Position numbers and translations under genes: made by a program. Of a stretch of DNA of 64,000 bases, positions 1-7,893 are shown in pieces. The notes under the pieces were generated by a model. The model ran no database searches, was not told where the DNA came from, and was given only the letters and a program-made list of their open reading frames with translations. The number at the start of each line of letters is the position of its first letter. Positions within the stretch are counted from its first letter, which is position 1. Source of the DNA: Paraburkholderia sabiae (lineage in GTDB: Bacteria > Pseudomonadota > Gammaproteobacteria > Burkholderiales > Burkholderiaceae); contig NZ_CP125295.1 of assembly GCF_030412785.1 (NCBI RefSeq), positions 2,046,001 through 2,110,000 on the forward strand. Direction: 5' to 3'.

Positions 1-134
1 TCCGAGCGGCAATAGAAGGTGCCGCTCATGCGCAGAAAGTGCAGCGCTTCGCCGAGGGGATCGCCGGATGCGGGCAGTTCGTTCATGAACTCAGTGTAGG
101 CAGCGATAAGCGCATCGTCCAGCGGATCGTCCAA
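1..134 (-). CDS. AraC-family regulator, N-terminal fragment (cut by window edge)
   Basis: Reading the minus strand from about 134 down to base 1 gives an open frame that begins DDPLDDAL and ends LRMSGTFYCRS. This is the typical start of the cupin-type ligand domain (AraC_binding_2/Cupin_6) in a large group of AraC transcription activators; the helix-turn-helix part would lie outside the window. No ATG is in frame at the expected place. A TTG at 134 would give a start matching the family, and another TTG lies at 188; neither has a convincing ribosome site. It is divergent from the NmrA-like gene at 252, and such pairs often have the regulator controlling its neighbour. That pairing is inference. 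Confidence 0.6.
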   Translation of the reverse strand, partial: MDDPLDDALIAAYTEFMNELPASGDPLGEALHFLRMSGTFYCRS

Positions 135-146
135 TCGAATGGACGA
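127..146. promoter_or_regulatory. 7-bp inverted repeat in the divergent region
   Basis: TCGTCCA and TGGACGA are perfect complements separated by 6 bases. The repeat sits at the probable start of the AraC-type gene and upstream of the NmrA-like gene. It could be an operator for autoregulation, or chance; the arms are short. Confidence 0.25.
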
Positions 147-251
147 ATGAGCATGAATGGAGGATTTCGGATCATTGTCCGTCCACAAGCACGTGGCTAT
201 TCTGGATTCACGGTCGCCGCACGACGCGGCGTGTAGAAGGAGAAATGATCC

Positions 252-1103
252 ATGAAAGCAGACACGATTCTCGTACTGGGCAGCACGGGCAAGACAGGCC
301 GCCGCGTGGTGGAGCGGCTCGAGAAGCAGGGCGTGAACGTGAGACACGGCTCACGTTCCGGCACGCCGCCGTTCGACTGGGCCGAGCGCGCGACATGGGC
401 GTCCGCGTTGAACGACGTGAAAGCCGTGTACATCACGTACTTTCCCGACCTTGCCGTCGAAGGTGCGGCTGACGACATTCATGCGTTCACGCAGCAGGCC
501 GTACAAAGTGGTGTGCGACGCCTCGTGCTGTTGTCGGGACGCGGCGAAGCGGAAGCGCAGCGTTGCGAAGATATCGTGCGCAATGCGGGCGTCGAATGGA
601 CGTTGCTGCGTGCAAGCTGGTTCGCGCAGAACTTCAGCGAGGCGCATTTTCTCGAACCCATTCTCGCGGGCGAACTGGCGTTGCCGGTCGGCGACATCGG
701 CGAGCCTTTCGTCGATGCGGACGATATCGCCGATGTCGCCGTCGCCGCGCTAACGGAAGACGGTCACGTGGGCCAGCTCTACGAATTGACGGGACCGCGC
801 TTGTTGCATTTCGCGGATGCCGTCGCCGAGATCGCGAAAGCCACCGAACGCCAGCTCCGCTTCACGTGCGTGACGATGCCGGAATACGTCGCTGCACTCG
901 AAGCAGCGCAACTGCCGCCCGACGTGATCTGCCTGATCCGCTATCTGTTCACGGAAGTGCTCGATGGACGCAATGCGTCCGTGCAGGACGGCGTGTTTCG
1001 CGCGCTCGGACGACAACCGCGAGACTTCAGCGCTTACGCGCGGGCAACGGCTGCGACAGGCGTCTGGACACCCGCTGTCGACGACAGCGCGCCAAGCTTC
1101 TGA
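252..1103 (+). CDS. NmrA-family NAD(P)-binding protein (atypical SDR)
   Basis: The 283-aa protein opens with a Rossmann nucleotide-binding strand and the glycine motif GSTGKTGRR at residues 10-18, typical of the NmrA/HSCARG atypical short-chain dehydrogenases, which bind NAD(P)H and act as redox sensors or quinone/nucleoside-sugar reductases. The length matches the family. No Tyr-x-x-x-Lys catalytic pair stands out, as is usual for this group. Start is the ATG at 252 after AGAAGGAGA (235-243). It is divergent from the AraC-type gene, and its 3' end overlaps the convergent phasin-like gene by 70 bp. Substrate is unknown. Confidence 0.8.
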   Translation: MKADTILVLGSTGKTGRRVVERLEKQGVNVRHGSRSGTPPFDWAERATWASALNDVKAVYITYFPDLAVEGAADDIHAFTQQAVQSGVRRLVLLSGRGEAEAQRCEDIVRNAGVEWTLLRASWFAQNFSEAHFLEPILAGELALPVGDIGEPFVDADDIADVAVAALTEDGHVGQLYELTGPRLLHFADAVAEIAKATERQLRFTCVTMPEYVAALEAAQLPPDVICLIRYLFTEVLDGRNASVQDGVFRALGRQPRDFSAYARATAATGVWTPAVDDSAPSF

Positions 1104-1585
1104 TTGAGCCAGTACGCGTACGACACCTCGATGTTCTCCTGAAGCGCGACGAGGTTCGTGGTCTGGTCGATCAGCAGTTGCCCGATCTGCGCGATGAGAT
1201 TGAACTCCTGCTCGACCAGCTTCGTCATCGTGTTCGCGCCGCGGATTTCGGCACGTTCGCGATTCCACGCGGCCCAGCCTTGCAGCCACGACTGCTGCTG
1301 CAGCGTCATTCGCTCGACGATGGCCTGCTGCATCTGGGCCAGTTCCCTCCAGGTCTGCATGTCCATGCCGAATGCAAACAGACGCGCCGTATCGATGCCG
1401 TTGGTCGCCGAACGCGCCGCCCAGCCGCTCAACAGCACGGGCATTTTCAGCGTGTCCTGAACGGCGGCGGCGCGCGCGGCAGGGGCCGTCTTCTGCACGG
1501 CGGCGGCAGCCGATACAACGGCCGTCGCGTGCGATGGGGCCGCTTCGTCCGCAAGCGCGGGTTGTGTAAGCGTCATTTCATTCAT
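1034..1585 (-). CDS. Phasin-like polyhydroxyalkanoate granule protein (probable)
   Basis: This 183-aa protein has an alanine-rich N-terminal third followed by a long helical, glutamine-rich region with aromatic residues (WRELAQMQQAIVERM, QQQSWLQGWAAWNRER) and a continuous amphipathic helix to the C-terminus. This is the composition and size of phasins, which coat PHB granules. It lies 26 bases downstream of the PHB-depolymerase-type gene on the same strand, which supports the role. There is no signal peptide. The start at 1585 (MNEMTLT) was chosen because codon use upstream matches the other frame; its ribosome site is weak. The 3' end overlaps the NmrA-like gene. It could instead be an unrelated helical protein. 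Confidence 0.6.
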   Translation of the reverse strand: MNEMTLTQPALADEAAPSHATAVVSAAAAVQKTAPAARAAAVQDTLKMPVLLSGWAARSATNGIDTARLFAFGMDMQTWRELAQMQQAIVERMTLQQQSWLQGWAAWNRERAEIRGANTMTKLVEQEFNLIAQIGQLLIDQTTNLVALQENIEVSYAYWLNQKLGALSSTAGVQTPVAAVARA

Positions 1586-1611
1586 AGCGTGCTCGTCAGG
1601 TAAGAGGAAGG

Positions 1612-2667
1612 TCAGCCGCCCAGCCGGCTCAGCATGCCGTACAGCGCCTTGATCTGAATCGCGTCGCGCGAATAGTAGTCGGGCTGCTCGGGATCGTCGC
1701 TCGTATAGCCCCACCAGTCCCAGCAGCCATCGGGATTTTGCAGGCCGCCACCGTCCGCGCCCGTCGCCTGGGGATACAGCACGATGATGTCGTTGCTGTC
1801 GGCGAGTTCGTTGTAGCCCGTCGTCGTGATGTAGCGGTTGCCGTAGGGCGCCTGATTCGAAATGTCGGCGCGTCCGTACACGTAGTTCACGTAGCTGTAG
1901 CCCTGCTTGCAACCGTGCAGCACGACATGCACGCGGGCAGGCGCACCTTCTTCGACGGACCGCGGCACGTACGCGTAGCCGAATTCGCCCATGCTGGCGC
2001 GCGCTTCGCCGCCGAAGAATTCCGTCTGGTCGAAGCGCAGCAGGCGGCCGCCCGTCTGCTGCGCGGCGGGTTTGAGATCTTCGTAGATGTGATGCAGAAT
2101 CCGGTGCGACTGCATGAAGCCGCCCTGGTTGATATACGGCGGCTGGTTGGTGGCGAGCAGTGAATCTTCGGGGTTGTCGGTGACGATGGAGTGACCGGCG
2201 GGCACCGTGTCGTCGAACAGGATATCGGCCGATTTCACGCCGAGCAGTTCGTAGAAGCGATGCGTGCACTTCACGACATCCGAATACACGACGCTGTCGC
2301 GCGAACCCGTGAACAGATAGATGCGATCGCCTTTGAGGTTCGACAGCGGATCGATCGCGCCGGCCTGTGCGGTGTCATGCGCGAGTTGCGCGAGACGCGG
2401 CGCGCTCGGTCCCGTTTGCGGCGTCAACGGGCTCATGCAGATGTATTCGGCGCTTTGAACATAGGCATCCGCAGCGAGCGGCGCGGCGCCGCGAAACGAT
2501 TCGGAGCAGCGGAACGGTCCGCCCGCAATCACGCCGACGCCCGCAAAGCTGGCGGAATACGCGAGGTGAAATTGCACTGTCATGAACGCGCCAGACGACA
2601 AACCGGAAATGGAGCTTTCGCCTTTCCTGACGTTGTAATCGCGCAGTTGAACGATCTCGTTCGCCAT
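1612..2667 (-). CDS. PHB depolymerase-family esterase
   Basis: The 351-aa protein belongs to the alpha/beta-hydrolase esterases of the PHB depolymerase group (LpqC/type-1 extracellular catalytic domain). The nucleophile box GLSSG is at residues 22-26, with Ser24 as probable nucleophile; an oxyanion-type HGC motif appears in HVVLHGCKQGYSYV and a candidate His in VPAGHSIV. No signal peptide is visible, so it probably acts inside the cell on PHB or hydroxybutyrate oligomers, or another ester. Start ATG at 2667 follows GGGGGA. The phasin-like gene follows after 26 bases, giving a two-gene PHA unit. Confidence 0.82.
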   Translation of the reverse strand: MANEIVQLRDYNVRKGESSISGLSSGAFMTVQFHLAYSASFAGVGVIAGGPFRCSESFRGAAPLAADAYVQSAEYICMSPLTPQTGPSAPRLAQLAHDTAQAGAIDPLSNLKGDRIYLFTGSRDSVVYSDVVKCTHRFYELLGVKSADILFDDTVPAGHSIVTDNPEDSLLATNQPPYINQGGFMQSHRILHHIYEDLKPAAQQTGGRLLRFDQTEFFGGEARASMGEFGYAYVPRSVEEGAPARVHVVLHGCKQGYSYVNYVYGRADISNQAPYGNRYITTTGYNELADSNDIIVLYPQATGADGGGLQNPDGCWDWWGYTSDDPEQPDYYSRDAIQIKALYGMLSRLGG

Positions 2668-2790
2668 CGAATGATCCCCCGTACGAGTAACGCGGCCGCG
2701 ATGATATTCATCGCAGCCGGTCAGATGTGCGACACGTGAAGGTCGCTTGTCGAGCCGCTATTCGCGGCGCTTCGAAGTCGAAGCTCTATT

Positions 2791-2819
2791 GGTATAGGTG
2801 AGCTTGCGCGGTGCAGCAA
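2791..2819 (-). promoter_or_regulatory. Candidate sigma-70 promoter of the PHB esterase unit
   Basis: On the minus strand TTGCTG and TATACC are separated by 17 bases, about 120 bases upstream of the esterase start. The fit to the consensus is 4 of 6 in each box. It is the best candidate in this gap; no experimental support. Confidence 0.4.
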
Positions 2820-2950
2820 GCGCTTTATTCTGAGGATTGACACGAGCGATTCGCGTTCGTGTGTTGAGGTATTCGAGGCGATGCTGCGTGCATGGCAATC
2901 ACGCGCACTGCATCACGCATGCAATGCATATTCGCTTGAACCAGGTGTTG

Positions 2951-3982
2951 CTATTGCGAGGCAACTGGCTTGGTCGGCGCGTCCTTGAAGCGCGCATGCA
3001 GCTGCGTGCGAATTTCGGTGATGACGGTCTCAGGGAGCGGAATATAGTCGAGGTCTTCCGCGGCGCGATGTCCGTTCGCAAAAGCCCACTCGAAAAAGCT
3101 GAGCGCTTCTTTGCCGCGATCAAGGCTGTCCTGCGTCGCGGGTATCAGCACGAAGGTAGCGCCCATCACGGGCCACGCGTCTTTTCCAGGCTCGTTGGTG
3201 AGGATGCCGTAGAGCGTGGTCGACCAGTCGGCGCCCATCGCGGCGGCGTTGAACGCTTCCGGTCCCGGCTGAACCGACACGCCCGACGCGTTTTTCATCG
3301 CCGTGTAGGCGATGTGGTTCTGCTTCGTAAAGTCCCACGCGACGTAACCGATCGAGCCGGGCAGATAGCGCACATAAGTCGCCACGCCTTCGTTGCCTTT
3401 GCCGCCGATGCCGCGCGGCCAGCGAACGGACGTGCCTTCGCCGACTTTCGTTTTCCATTCGGAACTGACCTGCGACAGATAGTGCGTCCAGATCAGCGTC
3501 GTACCCGAACCATCGGCGCGGCGTATCACGGCAATCGCAAGATCGGGCAACTTCACCTTCGGGTTCAACGCGGCGATGGCCGGGTCTTTCCAGTTCATGA
3601 TCTTGCCGAGATAGATCGCGCTGAGCACTTCGCCCGACAACGTCAACTCGCCGGCCTTGACGCCCGGAAGATTGACGACGGGCACGACGCCGCCGATCAC
3701 AATGGGGAACTGGACGAGCCCGCTCTTGCTCAACTGGCTTTCAGTCAGCGGTGCGTCGGACCCGGCGAAGTCCACCTGTTTCGCGATGATCTGCTTGACG
3801 CCTTCCGTCGATCCGACGCTCAGATAATGCACATTGCCGCCGCCTGATTTCTTGTAAGCGTCCGCCCAGGCCGAATAGATCGGCGCGGCAAACGTGCTGC
3901 CTGCGCCGGTGATGTCGGCGGCATGAGCGGCGGTCGTCACAAGGAAAGCAAGCGCGGCAAGCGCGATCGGCATGGTTCTCAC
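2951..3982 (-). CDS. pstS: Phosphate ABC transporter substrate-binding protein PstS (orphan)
   Basis: The mature protein starts ADITGAGSTFAAPIYSAWADAYKK and contains the phosphate-binding signatures of PstS (VGSTEGVKQI, DFAGSDAPLT, RRADGSGTTLIWTHYLS). It is periplasmic and delivers phosphate to PstCAB. A signal peptide (MPIALAALAFLVTTAAHA) is present. I prefer the GTG at 3982 because GAGGG lies 4 bases ahead and it adds the Arg that a signal peptide needs; ATG 3973 is the alternative. At about 343 aa the length is normal. No pstC, pstA, pstB or phoU is beside it, so it either feeds a transporter encoded elsewhere or has a separate sensing role. Confidence 0.92.
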   Translation of the reverse strand: MRTMPIALAALAFLVTTAAHAADITGAGSTFAAPIYSAWADAYKKSGGGNVHYLSVGSTEGVKQIIAKQVDFAGSDAPLTESQLSKSGLVQFPIVIGGVVPVVNLPGVKAGELTLSGEVLSAIYLGKIMNWKDPAIAALNPKVKLPDLAIAVIRRADGSGTTLIWTHYLSQVSSEWKTKVGEGTSVRWPRGIGGKGNEGVATYVRYLPGSIGYVAWDFTKQNHIAYTAMKNASGVSVQPGPEAFNAAAMGADWSTTLYGILTNEPGKDAWPVMGATFVLIPATQDSLDRGKEALSFFEWAFANGHRAAEDLDYIPLPETVITEIRTQLHARFKDAPTKPVASQ

Positions 3983-4084
3983 GATACCCTCACTAATGTT
4001 GCTGTTAGCGTTGTTCGGTGATGGCCGGTCCAGCCGCTCGTTGTCGACGCGATATCTGACGATGCGTCGAAAGATGGCAATGCC

Positions 4085-4100
4085 ATGACAGTGATTACAG
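4085..4100 (-). promoter_or_regulatory. Possible Pho-box-like repeat upstream of pstS
   Basis: On the minus strand CTGTAAT and CTGTCAT lie two bases apart, about 100 bases before the pstS start. The classic enterobacterial Pho box has two CTGTCAT-like repeats with four bases between, so the spacing here is off. It is a weak candidate for PhoB control. Confidence 0.25.
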
Positions 4101-4279
4101 GTCGGCCGTGTGCGCGATGCAAATTGAATCGGCCTATCGGAAACCCGCATGCAGCCTTGTTCTGCGGGGTGTGATTTCTTCGGATGAGTCCGCGCGTGAC
4201 AGATGACGCAGCGGATTTTTCATGCTGTATGCTGATTTGCAACGAGCGTTACGCGTGACTGCTACGGGAGAAACCGGTA

Positions 4280-5293
4280 ATGGACTTCTTGCGCCAGCTG
4301 TTCCATCGCGATGAAGCGGGTGCGCCTGCGATCGATGCCGCGCGTATCGACGAAGCGATTGCGCGCATTCTCGCTATTCACCCGCGCATCGGCGTGGTGA
4401 GCCGCTACCGGCAGCGGCTGAAAGACCCGATATCGGTCGCGCTTCAATACGCTGACGACCTGATGGCGTCGCTGCCCGCGACGCTCGATGCGAACGCGGA
4501 AGCATGGGCAGGCAATCCGAGCCTGCGCGCGTTCTTCGCCACGCCCGACGATATCGCCGATACCTTCGGCCGCTCGGAAGACGTGCGCGCATTCTTCGAC
4601 CAGAATCCCGGTGCCGTCGATATGCACGGCACGTTGGGGATGGCGTTGACCGAGCGACACGTGCTGGGCGTCGCGCTCGACGGCGACACGCTGCATCACG
4701 ACGTCGCGCAAACCACTTTGAGTTTCAGCGATCACCGCGTGCGGATGTGCGGACGCAATGAAGCGGCATTGCGCGAAGAGATCGAACGCAGGCTGATCGA
4801 TCAGCTCGCGCTCGAAGGGCTTTCGATGCTCGCCGCCACGCGCGCCGCACGGCTCGCGCGCGGGCGCGAGCTGATGCAGGAGCGGGTCGCACTGCTGCAT
4901 CGAAGCGGTACTGGCATCTCGTCTATCGCGGGCGGCGGTGCAACCGTCGAAGCCGACGAACTGCTGCATGTGCAGACGCAGATCGCGAAGAACGCCGACA
5001 GCATGGCCGCGCTCAGAGTGCCGACGGATGTCGTCGAGCATGAACTCGAAGGCATTTGCGAAGTGTTCGGCAAGCCCGCCGATTACGTCTACATACGGAA
5101 CCGGCATATCCGCATCGATATGATGAACGTCGTGCAGGAAGGCGAAGCGCAAGGCGGCAACGACATCGAGTTTCACTTCGTGCGCGTTCCGGGCGTCACG
5201 CCGCAGATGCGCGCGTTCGCGATGGTGCGTTTTCGCCGCTCCGATCTGCCGCCAGGGGGATTACATATCGACGCCGCAATGCGCGCTCTATAA
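4280..5293 (+). CDS. Conserved-looking protein of unknown function, 337 aa
   Basis: I do not recognise this family. The protein is soluble, without signal peptide or membrane helix. It is acidic and mixed alpha/beta, with a helical middle (about 155-260) and a C-terminal part rich in beta-like segments (DIEFHFVRVPGV, MRAFAMVRFRRSDLP). ATG 4280 follows ACGGGAG. It is divergent from pstS and followed closely by the small exported protein at 5338. Codon use matches the surrounding genes. No catalytic motif stands out. Confidence 0.7.
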   Translation: MDFLRQLFHRDEAGAPAIDAARIDEAIARILAIHPRIGVVSRYRQRLKDPISVALQYADDLMASLPATLDANAEAWAGNPSLRAFFATPDDIADTFGRSEDVRAFFDQNPGAVDMHGTLGMALTERHVLGVALDGDTLHHDVAQTTLSFSDHRVRMCGRNEAALREEIERRLIDQLALEGLSMLAATRAARLARGRELMQERVALLHRSGTGISSIAGGGATVEADELLHVQTQIAKNADSMAALRVPTDVVEHELEGICEVFGKPADYVYIRNRHIRIDMMNVVQEGEAQGGNDIEFHFVRVPGVTPQMRAFAMVRFRRSDLPPGGLHIDAAMRAL

Positions 5294-5337
5294 GATCGAA
5301 GAAGATGTCGCGCCCATTGAAAATGCGGAGGTTCGGG

Positions 5338-5565
5338 ATGATCAGGTTCGCTCCGATTGTGTTGTCCGTGGCGGCTGGCCTCGTCGTTTCATTGATGGCG
5401 GGACCGCACGCGTTCGCGCAACCTTCTGCAATGAAGCCGATGCAGGATGCGCAGCGCAAAGCCGAACAGAAAGCGCGCAACGCGCAAAAGAAAGACGACG
5501 AACAGGCCGCATCGCAAGACAAGGCGCCAAAGCAGGACAGCGCGAAACCCGCGTCGTCGCCGTGA
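5338..5565 (+). CDS. Small exported charged protein, 75 aa
   Basis: A clear signal peptide (hydrophobic VLSVAAGLVVSLMAG, predicted cut after AFA) is followed by about 45 residues made almost wholly of Gln, Lys, Asp, Ala and Ser. The start at 5338 is set by GGAGG at 5327-5331 with a 6-base spacer; ATGs at 5305 and 5323 are less well placed. It would be periplasmic and probably disordered. No family is recognised. It follows the 337-aa gene by 44 bases and may share its transcript. Confidence 0.6.
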   Translation: MIRFAPIVLSVAAGLVVSLMAGPHAFAQPSAMKPMQDAQRKAEQKARNAQKKDDEQAASQDKAPKQDSAKPASSP

Positions 5566-5740
5566 GTACTTTGCGCGTTATTTCAGTTATGGAATCGATC
5601 GCTATCGGCGTTGCGTAATTCGCATCGAAGCTGTGTTGGTGGAAATGCGCCAACACGCGTGGAAAGTCATAGACTGTTTGCAGAAGCATGACGTTTTTTG
5701 CGCGACGACAAACACGCTGCATGGCCATCGCGGGGCGACC

Positions 5741-5953
5741 ATGAAACGCATTCTGCTGGGTACGTTACTGGGTTTTTCGTGCGCTGCCATCGCCGTGCAG
5801 AATTGCGAAGAGATCAAGAGCAGTTGCGCGGCGGGCTACGCGCGCAATATTCAGGCATGTGGGCCATCGGGCGACAGACGATCGGGCATCTGCCGTGCCG
5901 ATGCACATAACCGGTACATCGAATGCGTCAAGGCGGGCGGCTGCGAAGCCTGA
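5741..5953 (+). CDS. Small exported cysteine-rich protein, 70 aa
   Basis: A short signal peptide (MKRILLGTLLGFSCAAIA) leads to a mature part of about 52 residues with six cysteines, enough for three disulfide bonds in the periplasm. The cysteine pattern is roughly C-x5-C-x10-C-x9-C-x10-C-x5-C, nearly symmetric. No family is recognised. Its ribosome site is only a GGGG stretch, but composition and the signal peptide argue for a real gene. It stands alone between the charged exported protein and the RRM protein. Confidence 0.6.
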   Translation: MKRILLGTLLGFSCAAIAVQNCEEIKSSCAAGYARNIQACGPSGDRRSGICRADAHNRYIECVKAGGCEA

Positions 5954-6068
5954 CGCGTCAGCGATCCAGATCTTCAATGTATGCACCGAAACAGGTAATC
6001 GCCGGATTCTTCAACCGTGTTGCGCGCTCGCGCCCGGCGAGCGGACTTTCCATGAGGAGAATGTCGTT

Positions 6069-6326
6069 ATGGCTGAGCTTTGGGTAGGCAATATCGAAGA
6101 CGAAACGAGCGACGAGGAAATCAAGTCGTTTCTTTGCCGCTACGGGTTTCCGCCTTTCGATTCGATTCAGCGCGTCGAAGGTACGGGCGAACGTCCTGCC
6201 GTCGTGCTCGCTTTCAACGACGTGGGCGCGCACGTGCTGCACAATCTGCAGCCCCGCGTTCATAACATGTTCTGGAAGAACCGCACGCTGACGGTTCAGG
6301 TCGTGCCCGAGCGCGATGAAACCTGA
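6069..6326 (+). CDS. Small RRM-type RNA-binding protein, 85 aa
   Basis: The protein starts MAELWVGNIEDETSDEEIKSF, a good RNP2 strand and first helix of an RNA recognition motif, and its length fits a single RRM. The RNP1 strand is degenerate (PAVVLAFND, without the aromatic pair that normally stacks on RNA), so RNA binding may be weak or altered. The ATG at 6069 follows AGGAG with a 9-base spacer. It lies 68 bases before ppk2 on the same strand. Such single-RRM proteins occur in proteobacteria with roles in cold or stress response; a role here is inference. Confidence 0.7.
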   Translation: MAELWVGNIEDETSDEEIKSFLCRYGFPPFDSIQRVEGTGERPAVVLAFNDVGAHVLHNLQPRVHNMFWKNRTLTVQVVPERDET

Positions 6327-6394
6327 TGCGTATGCCGACCATGCATTGCATGGATCTTTGACGGAACCCATACGGCGGTGACGGGAGACGAGCA

Positions 6395-7246
6395 ATGGCT
6401 GAATTGAGGATCGAAAAGAGCCGGGGCAACGGCAAGCCTCCGGCAGGCATGCACGGTAGCGCGAAAGCGTCGGGGCGTCTGGACAACAAGCAGTATGAAA
6501 AAGAACTCAAGGCGCTGCATATCGAACTGGTGAAGCTCCAGGAATGGGTCGTGCAAACGGGCGCCAAAGTCTGCGTGGTTTTCGAGGGACGCGACGGCGC
6601 GGGCAAGGGCGGCACGATCAAGGCGATCACGGAACGCGTCAGTCCACGCGTGTTTCGCGTCATTGCATTGCCGGCGCCGACCGATCGCGAGAAGACGCAG
6701 ATGTACATCCAGCGCTATCTGCCGCATTTGCCGGCTGCCGGCGAGATCGTGCTGTTCGACCGAAGCTGGTACAACCGCGCGGGCGTCGAGCGCGTGATGG
6801 GTTTTTGCACGGAAGAGCAGGTGGAAAACTTCTTCAAGGCCGTGCCGCTGATCGAACACGCGATCATCCAGTCAGGCATCATTCTTCTGAAGTACTGGCT
6901 CGAAGTCAGCGAGGACGAGCAAACGCGCCGGCTCGAAGCGCGCATCACCGACGAGCGCAAGATATGGAAACTCTCGCCGATGGATTTGCGCTCGTATAGC
7001 CGCTGGTACGACTATTCGCGTGCGCGGGACGAAATGTTCGCGGCCACCGACACCGATCAGGCGCCGTGGTACGTGGTGAGATCGGACGACAAGAAGCGCG
7101 CGCGTCTGAATCTGATCACGCATCTTCTCGACAGCATTCCGTACAAGACGATGCCGCGTCAGAAGATCAAGCTGCCGAAGCGGCAGAAGACGGAAGGCTA
7201 CCGGCAGCCCGACCGGCCGGCGCGTTATGTACCGGAGAAGTTCTAG
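6395..7246 (+). CDS. ppk2: Polyphosphate kinase 2 (PPK2 family)
   Basis: The 283-aa protein shows the PPK2 P-loop EGRDGAGKGG at residues 64-73 and the Walker B-like FDRSWYNRAGVE from residue 121, with the lid region (TDREK, YIQRYLPHLP) between them. PPK2 enzymes move phosphate between polyphosphate and nucleotides, usually favouring nucleotide synthesis (ADP or GDP to ATP or GTP). One-domain length indicates class I or III; I cannot decide which. Cytoplasmic. With pstS nearby it may belong to a phosphate-storage neighbourhood. It ends 41 bases before the convergent pqiC. Confidence 0.92.
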   Translation: MAELRIEKSRGNGKPPAGMHGSAKASGRLDNKQYEKELKALHIELVKLQEWVVQTGAKVCVVFEGRDGAGKGGTIKAITERVSPRVFRVIALPAPTDREKTQMYIQRYLPHLPAAGEIVLFDRSWYNRAGVERVMGFCTEEQVENFFKAVPLIEHAIIQSGIILLKYWLEVSEDEQTRRLEARITDERKIWKLSPMDLRSYSRWYDYSRARDEMFAATDTDQAPWYVVRSDDKKRARLNLITHLLDSIPYKTMPRQKIKLPKRQKTEGYRQPDRPARYVPEKF

Positions 7247-7287
7247 GCTGTATTGAAGAGTTGAAGAGCTGGTGGGCAGCAGGGCGG

Positions 7288-7893
7288 TCACGACGAAGCT
7301 TGCCGGATCGCCGCTGCAATATCGCGGCTCACGGTCGCGAGCGCGCGGCTGTGCGCGGCGACCAGCGCGTCATAGCCCGAGCCCGACACAGGCTCGCGCA
7401 CGGCCGAGCGTCCCGTCAGCAGCGTCGTGCGTCCCGCGACGCGCACGGTCCACAGCGCGTCGATGGCGACGGCCTCGCCGGGCATCGAATCGAACTGCAC
7501 GATGTCGACGCGCACGCGCCACGACTCGGTGCCCGCGACCGTCTGCGACGACACCGACACGCGTTCCGAACCGAGCAGACGCGTCAGGTCGCCTGCAATG
7601 GCGGCGGCGACGCCGCTCCTCAGCGGTTCGCCCCAGCGCGCGAATTCGTCGAGCGCTACTTCGTTGCCCGACACGCGCGTAACGAGCTGTGGACGGTCGA
7701 CGAGTTCGGGCACCGTGACGGGGCCCACGACGACGGCGCCATGCACCATGTCGCTGCTTCGTTCAATCGACGGATCGGCGCGCAGCGTATAGAAGCTCGT
7801 CGGCGGCGATTTGCAGCCGTTCACGAACGCGACGCTCGCGCACATCGAAAGCAGCGTGGCGGCTTTGCATGCGGCTCGCGTTAGCGGCTTCAT
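7288..7893 (-). CDS. pqiC: PqiC-type outer-membrane lipoprotein (ABC-type transport auxiliary)
   Basis: The 201-aa protein has a lipoprotein signal ending FVNGC, with Cys27 as lipidation site, then SPPTSFYTLRADPS, the hallmark opening of the PqiC/YmbA and MlaB-auxiliary family (FYTL). PqiC anchors the PqiB tube to the outer membrane for lipid transfer across the periplasm. The start overlaps the pqiB stop by 4 bases, which means translational coupling. It is the last gene of the minus-strand series that begins with the RND adaptor. Confidence 0.88.
   Translation of the reverse strand: MKPLTRAACKAATLLSMCASVAFVNGCKSPPTSFYTLRADPSIERSSDMVHGAVVVGPVTVPELVDRPQLVTRVSGNEVALDEFARWGEPLRSGVAAAIAGDLTRLLGSERVSVSSQTVAGTESWRVRVDIVQFDSMPGEAVAIDALWTVRVAGRTTLLTGRSAVREPVSGSGYDALVAAHSRALATVSRDIAAAIRQASS

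Noticed and set aside
39..236. 65-codon plus frame at the left edge
   Set aside because: It lies opposite the AraC-type N-terminus, which has real family sequence; the plus frame has none.
4195..4210. CTGTCAC on the minus strand as a second Pho box before pstS
   Set aside because: The partner half-site 11 bases away does not match.
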